A stretch of DNA of 64,000 bases from an uncultured Gammaproteobacteria bacterium (GTDB lineage: Bacteria > Pseudomonadota > Gammaproteobacteria > Nitrosococcales > Methylophagaceae): positions 57,580 to 121,579 of the forward strand of contig CAJQOM010000006.1 of NCBI GenBank assembly GCA_905479985.1, given 5' to 3'. The position numbers were made by a program, and so were the translations under genes. Shown in pieces: positions 1 to 8,166 of the stretch (the first letter of the stretch is position 1; each line of letters starts with the position of its first letter). The notes beneath the pieces were generated by a model. It saw nothing but the letters and a program-made list of their open reading frames with translations, was not told the DNA's origin and did no database searches.

Positions 1-853
1 ATCGATAAACACGCGCGATGCTCGGGTTTATTTTTATCGTTGCGTCAGGATAGATAATGGCAAAACTATTTGGTGCTGTTTGGTTAAGCCAAGCATTGAT
101 CGATTGAGCTGTGCTAATAGCCACATCATCAAGTGATGAATAGACGGACGCTAAAGCGCCAGCTTTTAAAAACGATTCTGAGTAACCGACCACGGGGACT
201 TTATAATTAAAGGCCTGTTGTAATAACCATTTGGCATTTTTGCCCGTCCAGATCTCATTGTCTTGGATTGCGATAAGCGCCGCCGCATCGAATAAGTCAG
301 GCTCGAGTACTTTGGCAGCCAAAGTCCCCTTAGGGACGATAACGATCTTGAGTTGCCCATGAGTTAAAGGCGCAATGGATTCTAATTCAGATAACAGTGC
401 TTGATTCTGTTCTGATACGGCAACCAAAAGTGCCTTTTTATACCCTGTTCCTGCAAGCGGATCACTATATGTTAGAAGGCGTTGTGCCGGTTGATTCAGG
501 CTAATAACAGACATGTTGTCATGCGGGCGATTAGCATCAATATAAGCGTTGGTCTGTTTATCCGTGAACCCGATTACAGTAGGGTTAGGGAGGCGGAGGT
601 TGATCAAGTCCTTAGCGGCTTTATTTCCGATGGCAACTAATAAGTCCTCTGACGCAATATCTGCTTTTGAAAACTGGTGGGTTAACGTTGTTTTATAGTG
701 TGTCGCTGTGTCAGGTTTTATCAGCTGTGACTGAATGTCATATACAGCTTGCCCAACAACGCGAGACTCACTGGATAAGATAAAGTGGATAGTCTTAGCC
801 TGCACCGTGCCAGATGAGGTCAAGAACAATAGCAGGAGTAGGAAGTAACGCAT
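1..853 (-). CDS. Periplasmic substrate-binding protein, ABC_sub_bind (PF04392)-like, 3' end cut by window
   Basis: Starts at the ATG whose complement lies at 851-853 and stays open to base 1, giving 284 residues without a stop. Residues 1-20 are a clear Sec signal peptide (MRYFLLLLLFLTSSGTVQA), so the product is periplasmic. The body alternates beta/alpha like a type I periplasmic binding protein. Family-typical stretches include VAIGNKAAKDL, a VPVVGYSESFLKAGALAS segment and ASVYSSLDDVA, all characteristic of the PF04392 'ABC transporter substrate binding protein' family. Probably only a few residues are missing at the C-terminus. No permease or ATPase is nearby; the neighbours on the same strand are a response regulator, an unknown protein and a TonB-dependent receptor. 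It may therefore sense or deliver the ligand the receptor imports; that role is inference. Confidence 0.7.
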   Translation of the reverse strand, partial: MRYFLLLLLFLTSSGTVQAKTIHFILSSESRVVGQAVYDIQSQLIKPDTATHYKTTLTHQFSKADIASEDLLVAIGNKAAKDLINLRLPNPTVIGFTDKQTNAYIDANRPHDNMSVISLNQPAQRLLTYSDPLAGTGYKKALLVAVSEQNQALLSELESIAPLTHGQLKIVIVPKGTLAAKVLEPDLFDAAALIAIQDNEIWTGKNAKWLLQQAFNYKVPVVGYSESFLKAGALASVYSSLDDVAISTAQSINAWLNQTAPNSFAIIYPDATIKINPSIARVYR

Positions 854-1009
854 TATCTTGTGAAGAGGCTACTTAGCTAGGAGGAGCGCAAGGGAGCAAA
901 AAAGCGATCCATGCCAAAAGCTAAGGTTCATCAATTCACTCATAGCAAAGTGGCTGAGTGAGCCAGTGAAGTAATGAAGCTGAATATAATTCCCTTATCG
1001 CCATAACCA

Positions 1010-1666
1010 TTAAATAATCCCTTGTATTGCTGCTTCATTAACAGCCTGCATCCTATTATTGACTGCGAGTTTCTTGTAAATATTAGACACGTATTCTTTA
1101 ATCGTGTGGAAAGACAAATCCAACATCTTAGCGATTTCTTTTGTACTGTATCCTTTGCTTACCAAAATAAGCACTTCATGTTCACGTTTACTTAAAATAC
1201 CGGCTTTAGGCACGTTTGTGTCTGCCTTTGGCTTGGTAAATGAGTAATTCAATTCGGTTAATAAATGCCTTGCAATACTTGGGCTCATAGGCGAGCCGCC
1301 ATTGACCATTTGAGTGATAGCATCATTTATTTCAATGAAATCATCGTCTTTAAGTAAGTAGCCAGTTGCGCCAGCTTTAAGTGCTTCAATAACATGCACA
1401 CCATCACCAAAAATAGAAATGACAATAGCGAGCTGATGACTGTCATTCGGCAAGTCCAGCATTTTAATAAGGTCAAGGCCATTGCCATCCGGTAGATCGA
1501 GGTCGGTGAGTAAAATATCTGGCTGGGCAGTTTGGATGACATCGACAGCGTGTTGATAGCTACCAACAGAGGCAATAATGCTAAACCGGTTTTCTTGCGT
1601 TATAGCGCGTTCGATACGCGCCCGAGTGACATCGTTATCCTCTACAATTAACAGTGTTGGTTTCAT
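1010..1666 (-). CDS. NarL/LuxR-family two-component response regulator
   Basis: 218 aa, the usual length of a NarL-type regulator. The N-terminal receiver domain (about 1-120) shows the acidic pocket VEDND near residue 8, phospho-acceptor Asp55 in LLTDLDLPDGNG, and the conserved lysine in GYLLKDD. The C-terminal LuxR-type helix-turn-helix starts near residue 158 (LSKREHEVLILVSKGYSTKE, then FHTIKEYVSNIYKKL). It should be a DNA-binding transcription factor controlled by a sensor kinase, but no kinase is encoded in the visible part of the cluster; one may lie beyond the left edge. Its position between the TonB receptor/unknown gene and the substrate-binding protein suggests that it controls this uptake cluster. 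Confidence 0.9.
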   Translation of the reverse strand: MKPTLLIVEDNDVTRARIERAITQENRFSIIASVGSYQHAVDVIQTAQPDILLTDLDLPDGNGLDLIKMLDLPNDSHQLAIVISIFGDGVHVIEALKAGATGYLLKDDDFIEINDAITQMVNGGSPMSPSIARHLLTELNYSFTKPKADTNVPKAGILSKREHEVLILVSKGYSTKEIAKMLDLSFHTIKEYVSNIYKKLAVNNRMQAVNEAAIQGII

Positions 1667-1780
1667 GTCCAGTCTCTCGTAATTAGCCTATTTATAATCC
1701 ACCTGAATTATAGCTTAGGGTTAAAGCATCTCACAGTGTAACAAGCTTGTTACGAGCATATTTCACGAGTTGACGATGGT

Positions 1781-2218
1781 TTAGAATCTAACCAAATTAG
1801 GGTGGGGGTTATTAGCTTGCGACGATAAGGAGCTGACTAAGTTGAGTCGGGGTTGAGAGAGTATTTCATCAACAGCAATGAGCCAGCCAACATGAGACCT
1901 GAGTAAAGCAAGCAATAATACACGGGTAGCATGCTCATCGAGGTTTTCACCATTTTCACCAATAATAACGCGATTAATTTCAGCGACGACAGGTGCTGAA
2001 TGATCAACCTCAATGTGGTAAACCGCCAAGTCTGTATTCATCTCTTCAACAGATTTTGTACGCCATAAGAAAGTGATTTCTACATCTCCAGAAACCAACG
2101 AAGCGCGACCATGGTCATCAAAGCCACCAAACCGACTGATACTGTTTTTGTCACGAAATTCAACGGATGTGGTTTCAAAAACGGATTGTTTAAGTGAGGA
2201 GTAGCTAATCTTATCCAT
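1781..2218 (-). CDS. Hypothetical protein, 145 aa
   Basis: I do not recognise the family. The product has no signal peptide and no membrane segment, so it is probably cytoplasmic. It mixes predicted beta strands in the first half (SLVSGDVEITFLWRT, DLAVYHIEV) with a helical leucine-rich segment (ATRVLLLALLRSHVGWLIAV) near residues 97-117. It sits on the minus strand between the TonB-dependent receptor upstream and the response regulator downstream, about 115 bp from the latter, so it may belong to the same functional cluster. Codon use looks like that of its neighbours and the ATG is well placed, so I take it to be a real gene. Confidence 0.6.
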   Translation of the reverse strand: MDKISYSSLKQSVFETTSVEFRDKNSISRFGGFDDHGRASLVSGDVEITFLWRTKSVEEMNTDLAVYHIEVDHSAPVVAEINRVIIGENGENLDEHATRVLLLALLRSHVGWLIAVDEILSQPRLNLVSSLSSQANNPHPNLVRF

Positions 2219-2284
2219 ATATCTCTCAGTAAAATAGCATTATTTATACTGGTATAGATTATGGTAGTGAGACCGGATTTATAA

Positions 2285-2300
2285 CCCCCCAAATAGGGGG
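2285..2300 (-). terminator. Short G/C hairpin after the TonB receptor gene
   Basis: Six C, an AAATA loop and five G form a compact hairpin. Read on the minus strand it is followed by TTATAAA, which is only a weak U-tract. It lies between the stop of the TonB receptor gene and the start of the 145-aa gene, so it could be an attenuating or terminating hairpin. The evidence is weak. Confidence 0.25.
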
Positions 2301-2365
2301 AAGTGCAGATCAGCTTGATGGCCTATATAAGGATGTTCACTAAGCTAAAGGATTATCGTAACGTA

Positions 2366-4462
2366 CTAGAAGCGAGTAAATGACACGGTTGCATAGTAAC
2401 GCGGATCAAACTGAAAATCGGGGTGGAACTCAACATAACGACTGTTGCCAAGGTTTTGTGCTGCCAGTGTCACTGTTATCCTGTTTTTATGGGATAGATT
2501 AAAGTGTTTAATGATAGATGCATCAACCCGAGTATGGTGTGGTGCGGGTTTGCCTTCGCTAAACCATTCCATATTATCAATATGATAAACCCCGACATTA
2601 AACTGCCAGTCATTGATTTTTTTAGCTGCCAGAATGCCATAGCTGTTTCTAGGAATACCAGATTCAACTTGAGTGTACTCACGTGGTTCAGGCGAGCCAA
2701 TAGTATTTATTCTGCTTAAAAAGGCACCGTCTCCATGGCCTAAGTTAAAGTGGAAGCGTAAAAAGCTATGCTGTTCAGGGCGGTAAGTCACTTCCCCCTC
2801 AAATCCATAAGTATCAAACCAACCCGTATTCATTATCTGGAGTATTCGACTATCGAAATCAATACCATTGGCCACATTGACATTATCATTCCTAACGAAC
2901 TCGATGATATTGTCATATTGTTCTTTGTAGAGTTTAAATTCCCAAGATAATGGGAACTGAGAAAGTGAACCGAGATAACCAATATCATAGCTAGTGATTG
3001 ACTCAGATTTTAAGTTATCTGTTGTTTCTAATTCACGGTTAATCACAAAGCCATTGCTCAAAGCTAAATCGAAGCGAGCATGCTTTTCTAATAAAGAAGG
3101 CAACCGATAGGCGCGGGCGACGGAAAAACGTAAAGATTGTGATGGGTGAACTTGCCAATTCAGGCTTAAACGTGGCGAGAGCCTGGTTTTATCAACTCGG
3201 CTTTTTTCAACCAAAGCACCAAGGTTGGCTGTGAGTTTTGGCAAAATCGGTATTTCGACATTACCGAATAAGCGTAGCTGGGTATCAGAAACAGCCTCAT
3301 CATCAACATAAAATAAACCACTGTCCATCGTGTCATAACGTGCACCCATACCGACGACATATTGGATATCATTACTCAGTAATTCGCTAAACTGCACTTC
3401 GATATCAGAGCGATTCGAGCGATAAGTCCGTGCTCCTGCCTCAACAAACTGGTCAGGCGCACCTGAAACGCCTAATAAGAAAGGTCCTACAGGATTCCCA
3501 TCTTCATCGAAGAGTGATGACAGAGGAGAGGTCGTCTTAGTTAAATCATTTTCATTACGATAGTTATGGTAGGCGTTAAGCTCTAACGCCTGTGTGGGAG
3601 AGAGAATATGGCTCCATTGTAGTTGAGCAGAGATTGCTTTTGCTTTGGTATCTCGGTCCTCAAAAATTTCGTCGATTGGATTTTCACCAGAATAGCCATT
3701 GGTATAGGACAGTCGCGTCGAAACAGTATTGGCCTGATCAACAGCCATTTTTGCAGAGAAAGACAAGTCATGAACATTACGTGAGTCAACCACATTGTTA
3801 AACCCAAAATCATCGAAGACATCATCAAAGCCATCATTATCACGGGTGTTAGCCGTAAAACGATAATCCACATTATCAAGGCTACCGCTATGCCTTAATG
3901 ATAATGAACGTTCGCCTTTGTTGCCTGATCGGATGTGTCCATAGAAACTATCATCAAGGGCAATATCGCGTGTGATGATATTAATCACACCCGCAAAAGA
4001 ATTTGAACTAAAGGCTGAAGGGGCAGGGCCACGTACCACCTCAATCTTCTCAATATCTTCAATCTGTACACCTAAACTATCCCAATCAATGGTAGACACC
4101 GCTGAAATATAGCTTGAACGGCCGTTGATTAAGACCTGCATGCGGTTGGTGAGCTCACTACCATAGCCATGCGAGACGACAGAGAACCGGTTACCACCGG
4201 TATGTCCCACATAAAAACCCGGTACCAAACGCATAATGTCAGCAATCTCGATAAACCCTGTTGCTTCGATCATCGCACGGTCGATTACCGTCACAGCAGA
4301 AGGGCTCTTAAGGACTGATTGGTTTAAACGACTCGCACTAACAACAGAAGGTAACTCAGAAAAAGAGTTAGCCTCATCATTAAAGTCTTCAGCGATTAAC
4401 TGCTGAGAAAAGAGCAGTGTCAACATCGCAGAAGCGAAAAAGGGATTTAAAGCTTTAGCCAT
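2366..4462 (-). CDS. TonB-dependent outer-membrane receptor
   Basis: 698 aa, typical for a TonB-dependent receptor. A signal peptide occupies about residues 1-24 (hydrophobic FFASAMLTLLFSQQLIA ending before EDF). The plug domain follows at about 40-150, with SAVTVIDRAMIEATGFIEIA, the LVPGFYVG motif and the EDIEKIEVVRGPAPSAFSSN segment. The remainder is a 22-strand-type beta-barrel ending in an aromatic residue (YYATVSFTRF), the outer-membrane insertion signal. The substrate cannot be read from sequence: plug and barrel resemble the broad BtuB/FecA/catecholate group, and no cobalamin-riboswitch structure was recognised upstream. The adjacent substrate-binding protein and response regulator suggest a regulated uptake locus. 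Confidence 0.92.
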   Translation of the reverse strand: MAKALNPFFASAMLTLLFSQQLIAEDFNDEANSFSELPSVVSASRLNQSVLKSPSAVTVIDRAMIEATGFIEIADIMRLVPGFYVGHTGGNRFSVVSHGYGSELTNRMQVLINGRSSYISAVSTIDWDSLGVQIEDIEKIEVVRGPAPSAFSSNSFAGVINIITRDIALDDSFYGHIRSGNKGERSLSLRHSGSLDNVDYRFTANTRDNDGFDDVFDDFGFNNVVDSRNVHDLSFSAKMAVDQANTVSTRLSYTNGYSGENPIDEIFEDRDTKAKAISAQLQWSHILSPTQALELNAYHNYRNENDLTKTTSPLSSLFDEDGNPVGPFLLGVSGAPDQFVEAGARTYRSNRSDIEVQFSELLSNDIQYVVGMGARYDTMDSGLFYVDDEAVSDTQLRLFGNVEIPILPKLTANLGALVEKSRVDKTRLSPRLSLNWQVHPSQSLRFSVARAYRLPSLLEKHARFDLALSNGFVINRELETTDNLKSESITSYDIGYLGSLSQFPLSWEFKLYKEQYDNIIEFVRNDNVNVANGIDFDSRILQIMNTGWFDTYGFEGEVTYRPEQHSFLRFHFNLGHGDGAFLSRINTIGSPEPREYTQVESGIPRNSYGILAAKKINDWQFNVGVYHIDNMEWFSEGKPAPHHTRVDASIIKHFNLSHKNRITVTLAAQNLGNSRYVEFHPDFQFDPRYYATVSFTRF

Positions 4463-4590
4463 CTTATTATAAACAGTCGCTTTTATGCCGGGTCAGTGAA
4501 TACAAAAAGCTGATTATACAGGACAATGAAAAAGCATATGAACGAACGCCAATCAGGGGTGTTAAACCAGAATAATTTACATTTAGGGCA

Positions 4591-5202
4591 TTAACAATCA
4601 CCGGCTAGGCGAAAAGGGTTGAGCGGGGTGAGCCCCCACCAGCCTTGAGGGGTGTGAATATTACCTTGTCGTACCTCAAAATGTAGATGGACACCATTCG
4701 CACCGGCACCCGTTTGACCCATGATGCCAAGGTATTGACCTTGCTTTATCTCCATACCTACCCGTAGATGAGGACTAGTCCTAGCAAGATGACCATAAGC
4801 GGTATAAACATTTGCTCCGTGACTGATAATGATCCAATTACCAAAGTCTTTTTTGCGATAAGTAATGGTTTTAATAACGCCATCACCAGCAGCAATCACA
4901 TTACCGGCTGGACGTTTATGATAATCAATCCCTCGATGATTTCGTCCTAGTGTACCGAAACCAGAGGACAAACACGAATCCGGGGCAGGGTTAATTAATA
5001 ATTCAATGTCATTTAAACACGCTAATGCAGACTGTCTTTGTACTTTTCCAGCAGATGTTTTGGGCGCATTGGACACTTTCATTGGGCATAAGGCCAAATC
5101 TAACGGTGTAGATGCACCAGTAGGGATTGAAGCTATTCTAGGCGTAGTACTACTACAAGCAGATAAGAATAAAACGACAATAATAACGAGCAACTGTTTC
5201 AT
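4591..5202 (-). CDS. M23-family peptidase-like lipoprotein (LytM domain)
   Basis: 203 aa. The N-terminus is a lipoprotein signal (MKQLLVIIVVLFLSACSST) with lipobox LSAC, so Cys16 would be lipidated. The C-terminal half is an M23/LytM domain: the first zinc-ligand motif reads NHRGIDYHKRPAGN, a central ANVYTAYGHLA stretch follows, and the second motif is HLHFEV. All metal-binding positions (HxxxD, HxH) appear present, so it may be an active peptidoglycan endopeptidase rather than a degenerate EnvC/NlpD-type activator. There is no LysM domain. It stands alone between a NERD protein and the TonB receptor on the same strand. Confidence 0.88.
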   Translation of the reverse strand: MKQLLVIIVVLFLSACSSTTPRIASIPTGASTPLDLALCPMKVSNAPKTSAGKVQRQSALACLNDIELLINPAPDSCLSSGFGTLGRNHRGIDYHKRPAGNVIAAGDGVIKTITYRKKDFGNWIIISHGANVYTAYGHLARTSPHLRVGMEIKQGQYLGIMGQTGAGANGVHLHFEVRQGNIHTPQGWWGLTPLNPFRLAGDC

Positions 5203-5233
5203 TATAATAGTGGGTACTTCCGGCTAATTGAGC

Positions 5234-6010
5234 TTATGAATCATAAGCTTTCATCGTACGACATTTTGGAAATGTCGAACATCCCCAAAACTGCTTACCT
5301 TTATGGTCGCCTTTTTTAGTTTCCCTTATGACCATTTCACTGCCACACTTCGGACAAATTTGTTTATTTTCTTTTTCGGCAATAATGTCTTTAACGTGGC
5401 TGACATGCTCGCGATGTGTTTTGAATGAGGCTTTTAAGCGACCATCTTGAATGGTACGGATAATAGTGTCTTTTTCTAATTTAGAAATCACCGGTTCAGT
5501 TTTGGATTTAATCAGTCGGATATATCCCATGCCATAAGTGACATTATCAGGCAGGGGAGTCTTAAACGTACTATCACCAATAAAAACAATAACGGAATGG
5601 ATTTGTGACTCTTTAAGCTCTAACAAGGTTTCCAATGTCTTTGTGTGTTTATAGTTTTGATGTAAGGGGTTTTGAAACTTGTTTTTGTGTTTATAGATTT
5701 GCTGTGTCCACATTTTTTGCTTAGGACTACCAAATATCCAACCTTTCATGTTTTTGGTTTCAACAACAAAAACACCATAAATTGAAACGATAATGTGATC
5801 AATTTGTGTTGTGCCATTCTCAGTTGGCAAGGTGACATTCTTTATTAAATGATAGGTATCTTTATCTAGCTGCCATTGAGCAAGGGCATTAACAATAAAC
5901 TCTCCCATTACCCCTTTAAACCATGCCGTCTGAACGATGGTGGCAATGATAAAAAGGGGAATGAGATACCAAAGCGAGAAGAGTGCTTGGTAGATTGGTG
6001 AAAAGTCCAT
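5234..6010 (-). CDS. NERD-domain membrane protein with C-terminal topoisomerase-type zinc finger
   Basis: 258 aa. One N-terminal membrane helix (about 12-30, LWYLIPLFIIATIVQTAWF) precedes a NERD (nuclease-related) domain at about 35-160. That domain contains KGVMGEFIVNALAQ, the DHIIVSIYGVFVVETKNMKG core, and W..Q segments typical of the fold. The acidic/ExK residues of the PD-(D/E)xK-like core (D..ETK) are retained. The C-terminus (about 218-252) is a four-cysteine finger, CPKCGSEM then GCSTFPKCR, as in the DNA-binding zinc ribbons of topoisomerase I. The combination suggests a membrane-anchored DNA-processing or DNA-binding protein. The biological role of this family is unknown. A second, finger-less NERD protein occurs at 33728-34321. 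Confidence 0.85.
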   Translation of the reverse strand: MDFSPIYQALFSLWYLIPLFIIATIVQTAWFKGVMGEFIVNALAQWQLDKDTYHLIKNVTLPTENGTTQIDHIIVSIYGVFVVETKNMKGWIFGSPKQKMWTQQIYKHKNKFQNPLHQNYKHTKTLETLLELKESQIHSVIVFIGDSTFKTPLPDNVTYGMGYIRLIKSKTEPVISKLEKDTIIRTIQDGRLKASFKTHREHVSHVKDIIAEKENKQICPKCGSEMVIRETKKGDHKGKQFWGCSTFPKCRTMKAYDS

Positions 6011-6043
6011 TTTTCAGATCCTTAAGTTTTTATGTAGCGTTAC

Positions 6044-6245
6044 ATTTGTATTCGCTGCCGCGAGGGCGTTCATTTCTTTTGCGTGCCCAAAAGAAACGAA
6101 CCAAAGAAAAAGGCACCCGACATTATCGCTGGTCACTAAAAACTCCATTTTATGCAGCGTGGATAAAAACTCGCTAAGCTCAAACACTTATCCACTTTTG
6201 CTGCAAAAAATAAACTTTTTAGTGGCGATAAAAACGGGGTGGCGG
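6044..6245. repeat. Structured dispersed-repeat-like intergenic element
   Basis: About 200 bp between two convergently unrelated minus-strand genes. It contains a hairpin at 6068-6101 (arms TTTCTTTTG and CAAAAGAAA around CGTGCC). A nested structure follows: outer arms 6123-6142 and 6216-6231 (TTATCGC...CACTAAAAA against TTTTTAGTGGCGATAA), with inner arms GCAGC/GCTGC and GTGGATAA/TTATCCAC at 6154-6166 and 6188-6204. The first part (CGAGGGCGTTCATTTCTTT through AAGAAAAAGGCACCCG) resembles an intergenic repeat I have met in other gammaproteobacterial genomes. Only one copy is visible here, so repeat status is inferred. Confidence 0.5.
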
Positions 6246-6271
6246 GCATCATAGCTTAGATTGGTTATATT

Positions 6272-6595
6272 TTAAAATAGCCTATCCAGCAGGGCACGAA
6301 AGATACTACGAGAAGCTTGTTCTAGTAGATGTCCATTAGCACTATTGACTTGGCTTTGACGTGGGAACAGGGCTACAAAGACTAAATAAGAGCCAAAGCC
6401 AAACATGAAGGCCATAATTAAAAAATGCCACCAGAATAAGACGGTTAAATCGCTTTGAAAGCATGACCAAGTAGAGATACCTAGAATCAGTAGACCAAAC
6501 AATAAGACAACCAGTCTTTTCAATTGATCTCCTGGTCTAGGCCGACCTACAAAGCCTTCTGGTCGTCGACTGTTTTTCTTCCGTTTCCTACTCAT
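6272..6595 (-). CDS. Small two-helix membrane protein, function unknown
   Basis: 107 aa. A strongly basic N-terminus (MSRKRKKNSRRPEGF) precedes two predicted membrane helices: about 27-46 (RLVVLLFGLLILGISTW) and about 54-77 (LFWWHFLIMAFMFGFGSYL), with a short soluble tail. By the positive-inside rule the N-terminus should be cytoplasmic. I recognise no family. The ATG is convincing because the basic start and the helices are in one frame, and a coding sequence with this composition would be unlikely by chance. It sits alone between a structured repeat and the small repeat-protein gene at 6640. Confidence 0.6.
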   Translation of the reverse strand: MSRKRKKNSRRPEGFVGRPRPGDQLKRLVVLLFGLLILGISTWSCFQSDLTVLFWWHFLIMAFMFGFGSYLVFVALFPRQSQVNSANGHLLEQASRSIFRALLDRLF

Positions 6596-6639
6596 ATCAT
6601 CCTTGTATTTTAAAAACTTCCATTAATCACATACTATTT

Positions 6640-6882
6640 TTAGGTCACTTCACCAGAGAAGTGGTGGAGTTGGTCGTCCCAAAGTTCAATTTCACAGCCA
6701 TTAACAAAGCCCCAGATATGGTCTTGGGTTTGGGGAGCAAGGTCGAGTTTATTGCCTCGTAGCTCGCCGATAATCACACCGTTGATATTCGTCCTGAGTT
6801 CAACCTTATTATCATCGGTTAGTTGGCCCCAGATCTGATTTTGATTGTCGTCATCCCAAAGTTCAATGTTCTTTGTTATCGT
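6640..6882 (-). CDS. Small four-repeat beta protein (4-fold beta-flower-like), non-canonical start codon
   Basis: 80 aa when read from an ACG at 6880-6882. An upstream in-frame TAA lies eight codons earlier and there is no ATG, GTG or TTG in between. A textbook Shine-Dalgarno AGGAG (6888-6892) stands five bases before the ACG, which marks that codon as the likely start; ATA or a later ATT are the alternatives. The protein is four imperfect repeats of about 20 residues, beginning IELWDDDNQNQIWGQL, VELRTNINGVIIGEL, LDLAPQTQDHIWGFV and IELWDDQLHHFSGEV. That fits a closed four-bladed all-beta fold such as the '4-fold beta flower' domain. Family assignment is inference. It could be a living gene with an unusual start or one silenced by an ATG-to-ACG change. 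Confidence 0.5.
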   Translation of the reverse strand, partial: TITKNIELWDDDNQNQIWGQLTDDNKVELRTNINGVIIGELRGNKLDLAPQTQDHIWGFVNGCEIELWDDQLHHFSGEVT

Positions 6883-7067
6883 GTTTTCTCCTAATCCTAA
6901 TCGTTATAAAAAGATTGTGAAATTTACTTTTTGACTAAAACTTGCATTGCGTGAAACGCGTTGTTAATGGTGATTAATTGTCTTTGTTTCATTTTCCAAT
7001 TTTGTAAGTTTTACTTTTGTTTATAAAAGGGAAGCATCGCCTTTAATTTTCCTTTAATTGCTTGAAT

Positions 7068-8125
7068 TCACAGTTCTGAGTAAGGAATCATGCATAATTT
7101 TCCTGTAATTAAACTTACAAGTTGATACATGAATTGTTTGGGCAAAATAGCTACAGCTTCAGTAGCCAAAGGCCTAAGCTCACCTTGCATGATCTCTTCA
7201 ATTTCACTGGGCCGGTAACGAGCAGAATGTCCTAAATAAAACATGAGGAGATAAGAGTTACAGAGATGGTGATATTGAGCGTCATTAATGGAACAATAGT
7301 ATCTGTATCCATTTCTAGCTAGCATAGAAGCGAACCCTAATCCCGAATATTCTTTGAGAACATTGCGATAAACGGCTGGCCATTTGTCACTTTTTTTCTC
7401 TTTTTACTTCGATAAATCACATTGCCATTGGATTGATAGGGTTCCTGAAAATATTTTTTGCGGTCACCTTTTAAAAACTTTTCAGTATCAATCGAATGTT
7501 CGTTTCCTTTGGCATATTCAACCTCAGTGAGTAAATATGTTGATTGTTCATTTACACAAAACCGGATATTGACCGGCAGGTATTTAGGCTTATCAAAAAA
7601 GCCAAGGTTACGAGCGATTCCGTTTAATTCAGGAATATAAGAGAAGACATGTCTTAAGTTTATTTCAGATTTACCTACTACAGGTGTATCCATTAACTTA
7701 GCAAACTCTAAAAATATATTAGTGCAACACTTCATGTTTCCAGAAAGTGTGAGTGAGTGTTTCTTACCATGCGTATTCGTAATACCATGATGTTCAACAA
7801 TATCTTCCAGCTTGATCTTGTTTACTGAGAGCAGCGCTTTAACAAGGTTCATCATCCCGTAGTAACATAAAGTGCCTTTTGTCGGCATATCAACAGACTC
7901 AGCGGCCCGATAAAAGTCTTCAGCTAACGAAGAAAAGTATCTTGCTCGTTTAAAACAAACTTTATTGTTCCCAACTGATTTTGTGATTTTCTGAAGTAAA
8001 TGACCGTGCAAGTATGACCATGGGTCGGCTGTTAGCACTGCGGCTTCTGCAGGCTTGATTAAAACATGCGAGTATCGGACATTTTGGTATTTATATTTAG
8101 CTTCTTTTAATTTTTGTAAAGCCAT
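7068..8125 (-). pseudogene. YaaC-like protein gene interrupted by a frameshift
   Basis: Two minus-strand frames together make one protein of about 350 aa. The first frame (8125 to 7337, 262 aa, start MALQKLKEAKYKYQNVRYSH) carries the N-terminal and central part. The second frame continues with SDKWPAVYRNVLKEYSG and ends with the well-formed C-terminus containing YLLMFYLGHSARYRPSEIE and LITGKLCMIPYSEL. The C-terminal FYLGs.aRYrP motif and the overall length recall the YaaC family (PF14175), which is of unknown function. The frames join at a run of seven A (T at 7391-7397), where a -1 shift restores continuity. Possible causes are a sequencing error, a true mutation, phase variation, or programmed slippage on A AAA AAA. 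It lies 41 bp downstream of the lysine-rich repeat protein, probably in one transcript. Confidence 0.65.
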
Positions 8126-8166
8126 AAACTCTCATCATTTAATGTAAAAAATACTTCTTTATAAGT

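Noticed and set aside
2504..2719. Plus-strand frames inside the TonB receptor gene
   Set aside because: Shadows of a strong coding sequence on the other strand.
4463..4590. Possible cobalamin or other riboswitch upstream of the TonB receptor
   Set aside because: The leader is too short and shows no B12-box or other riboswitch core.
5983..6177. Plus-strand 64-aa frame in the structured repeat
   Set aside because: It is produced by the hairpin-rich repeat; no ribosome site, and it overlaps the start of the NERD gene.
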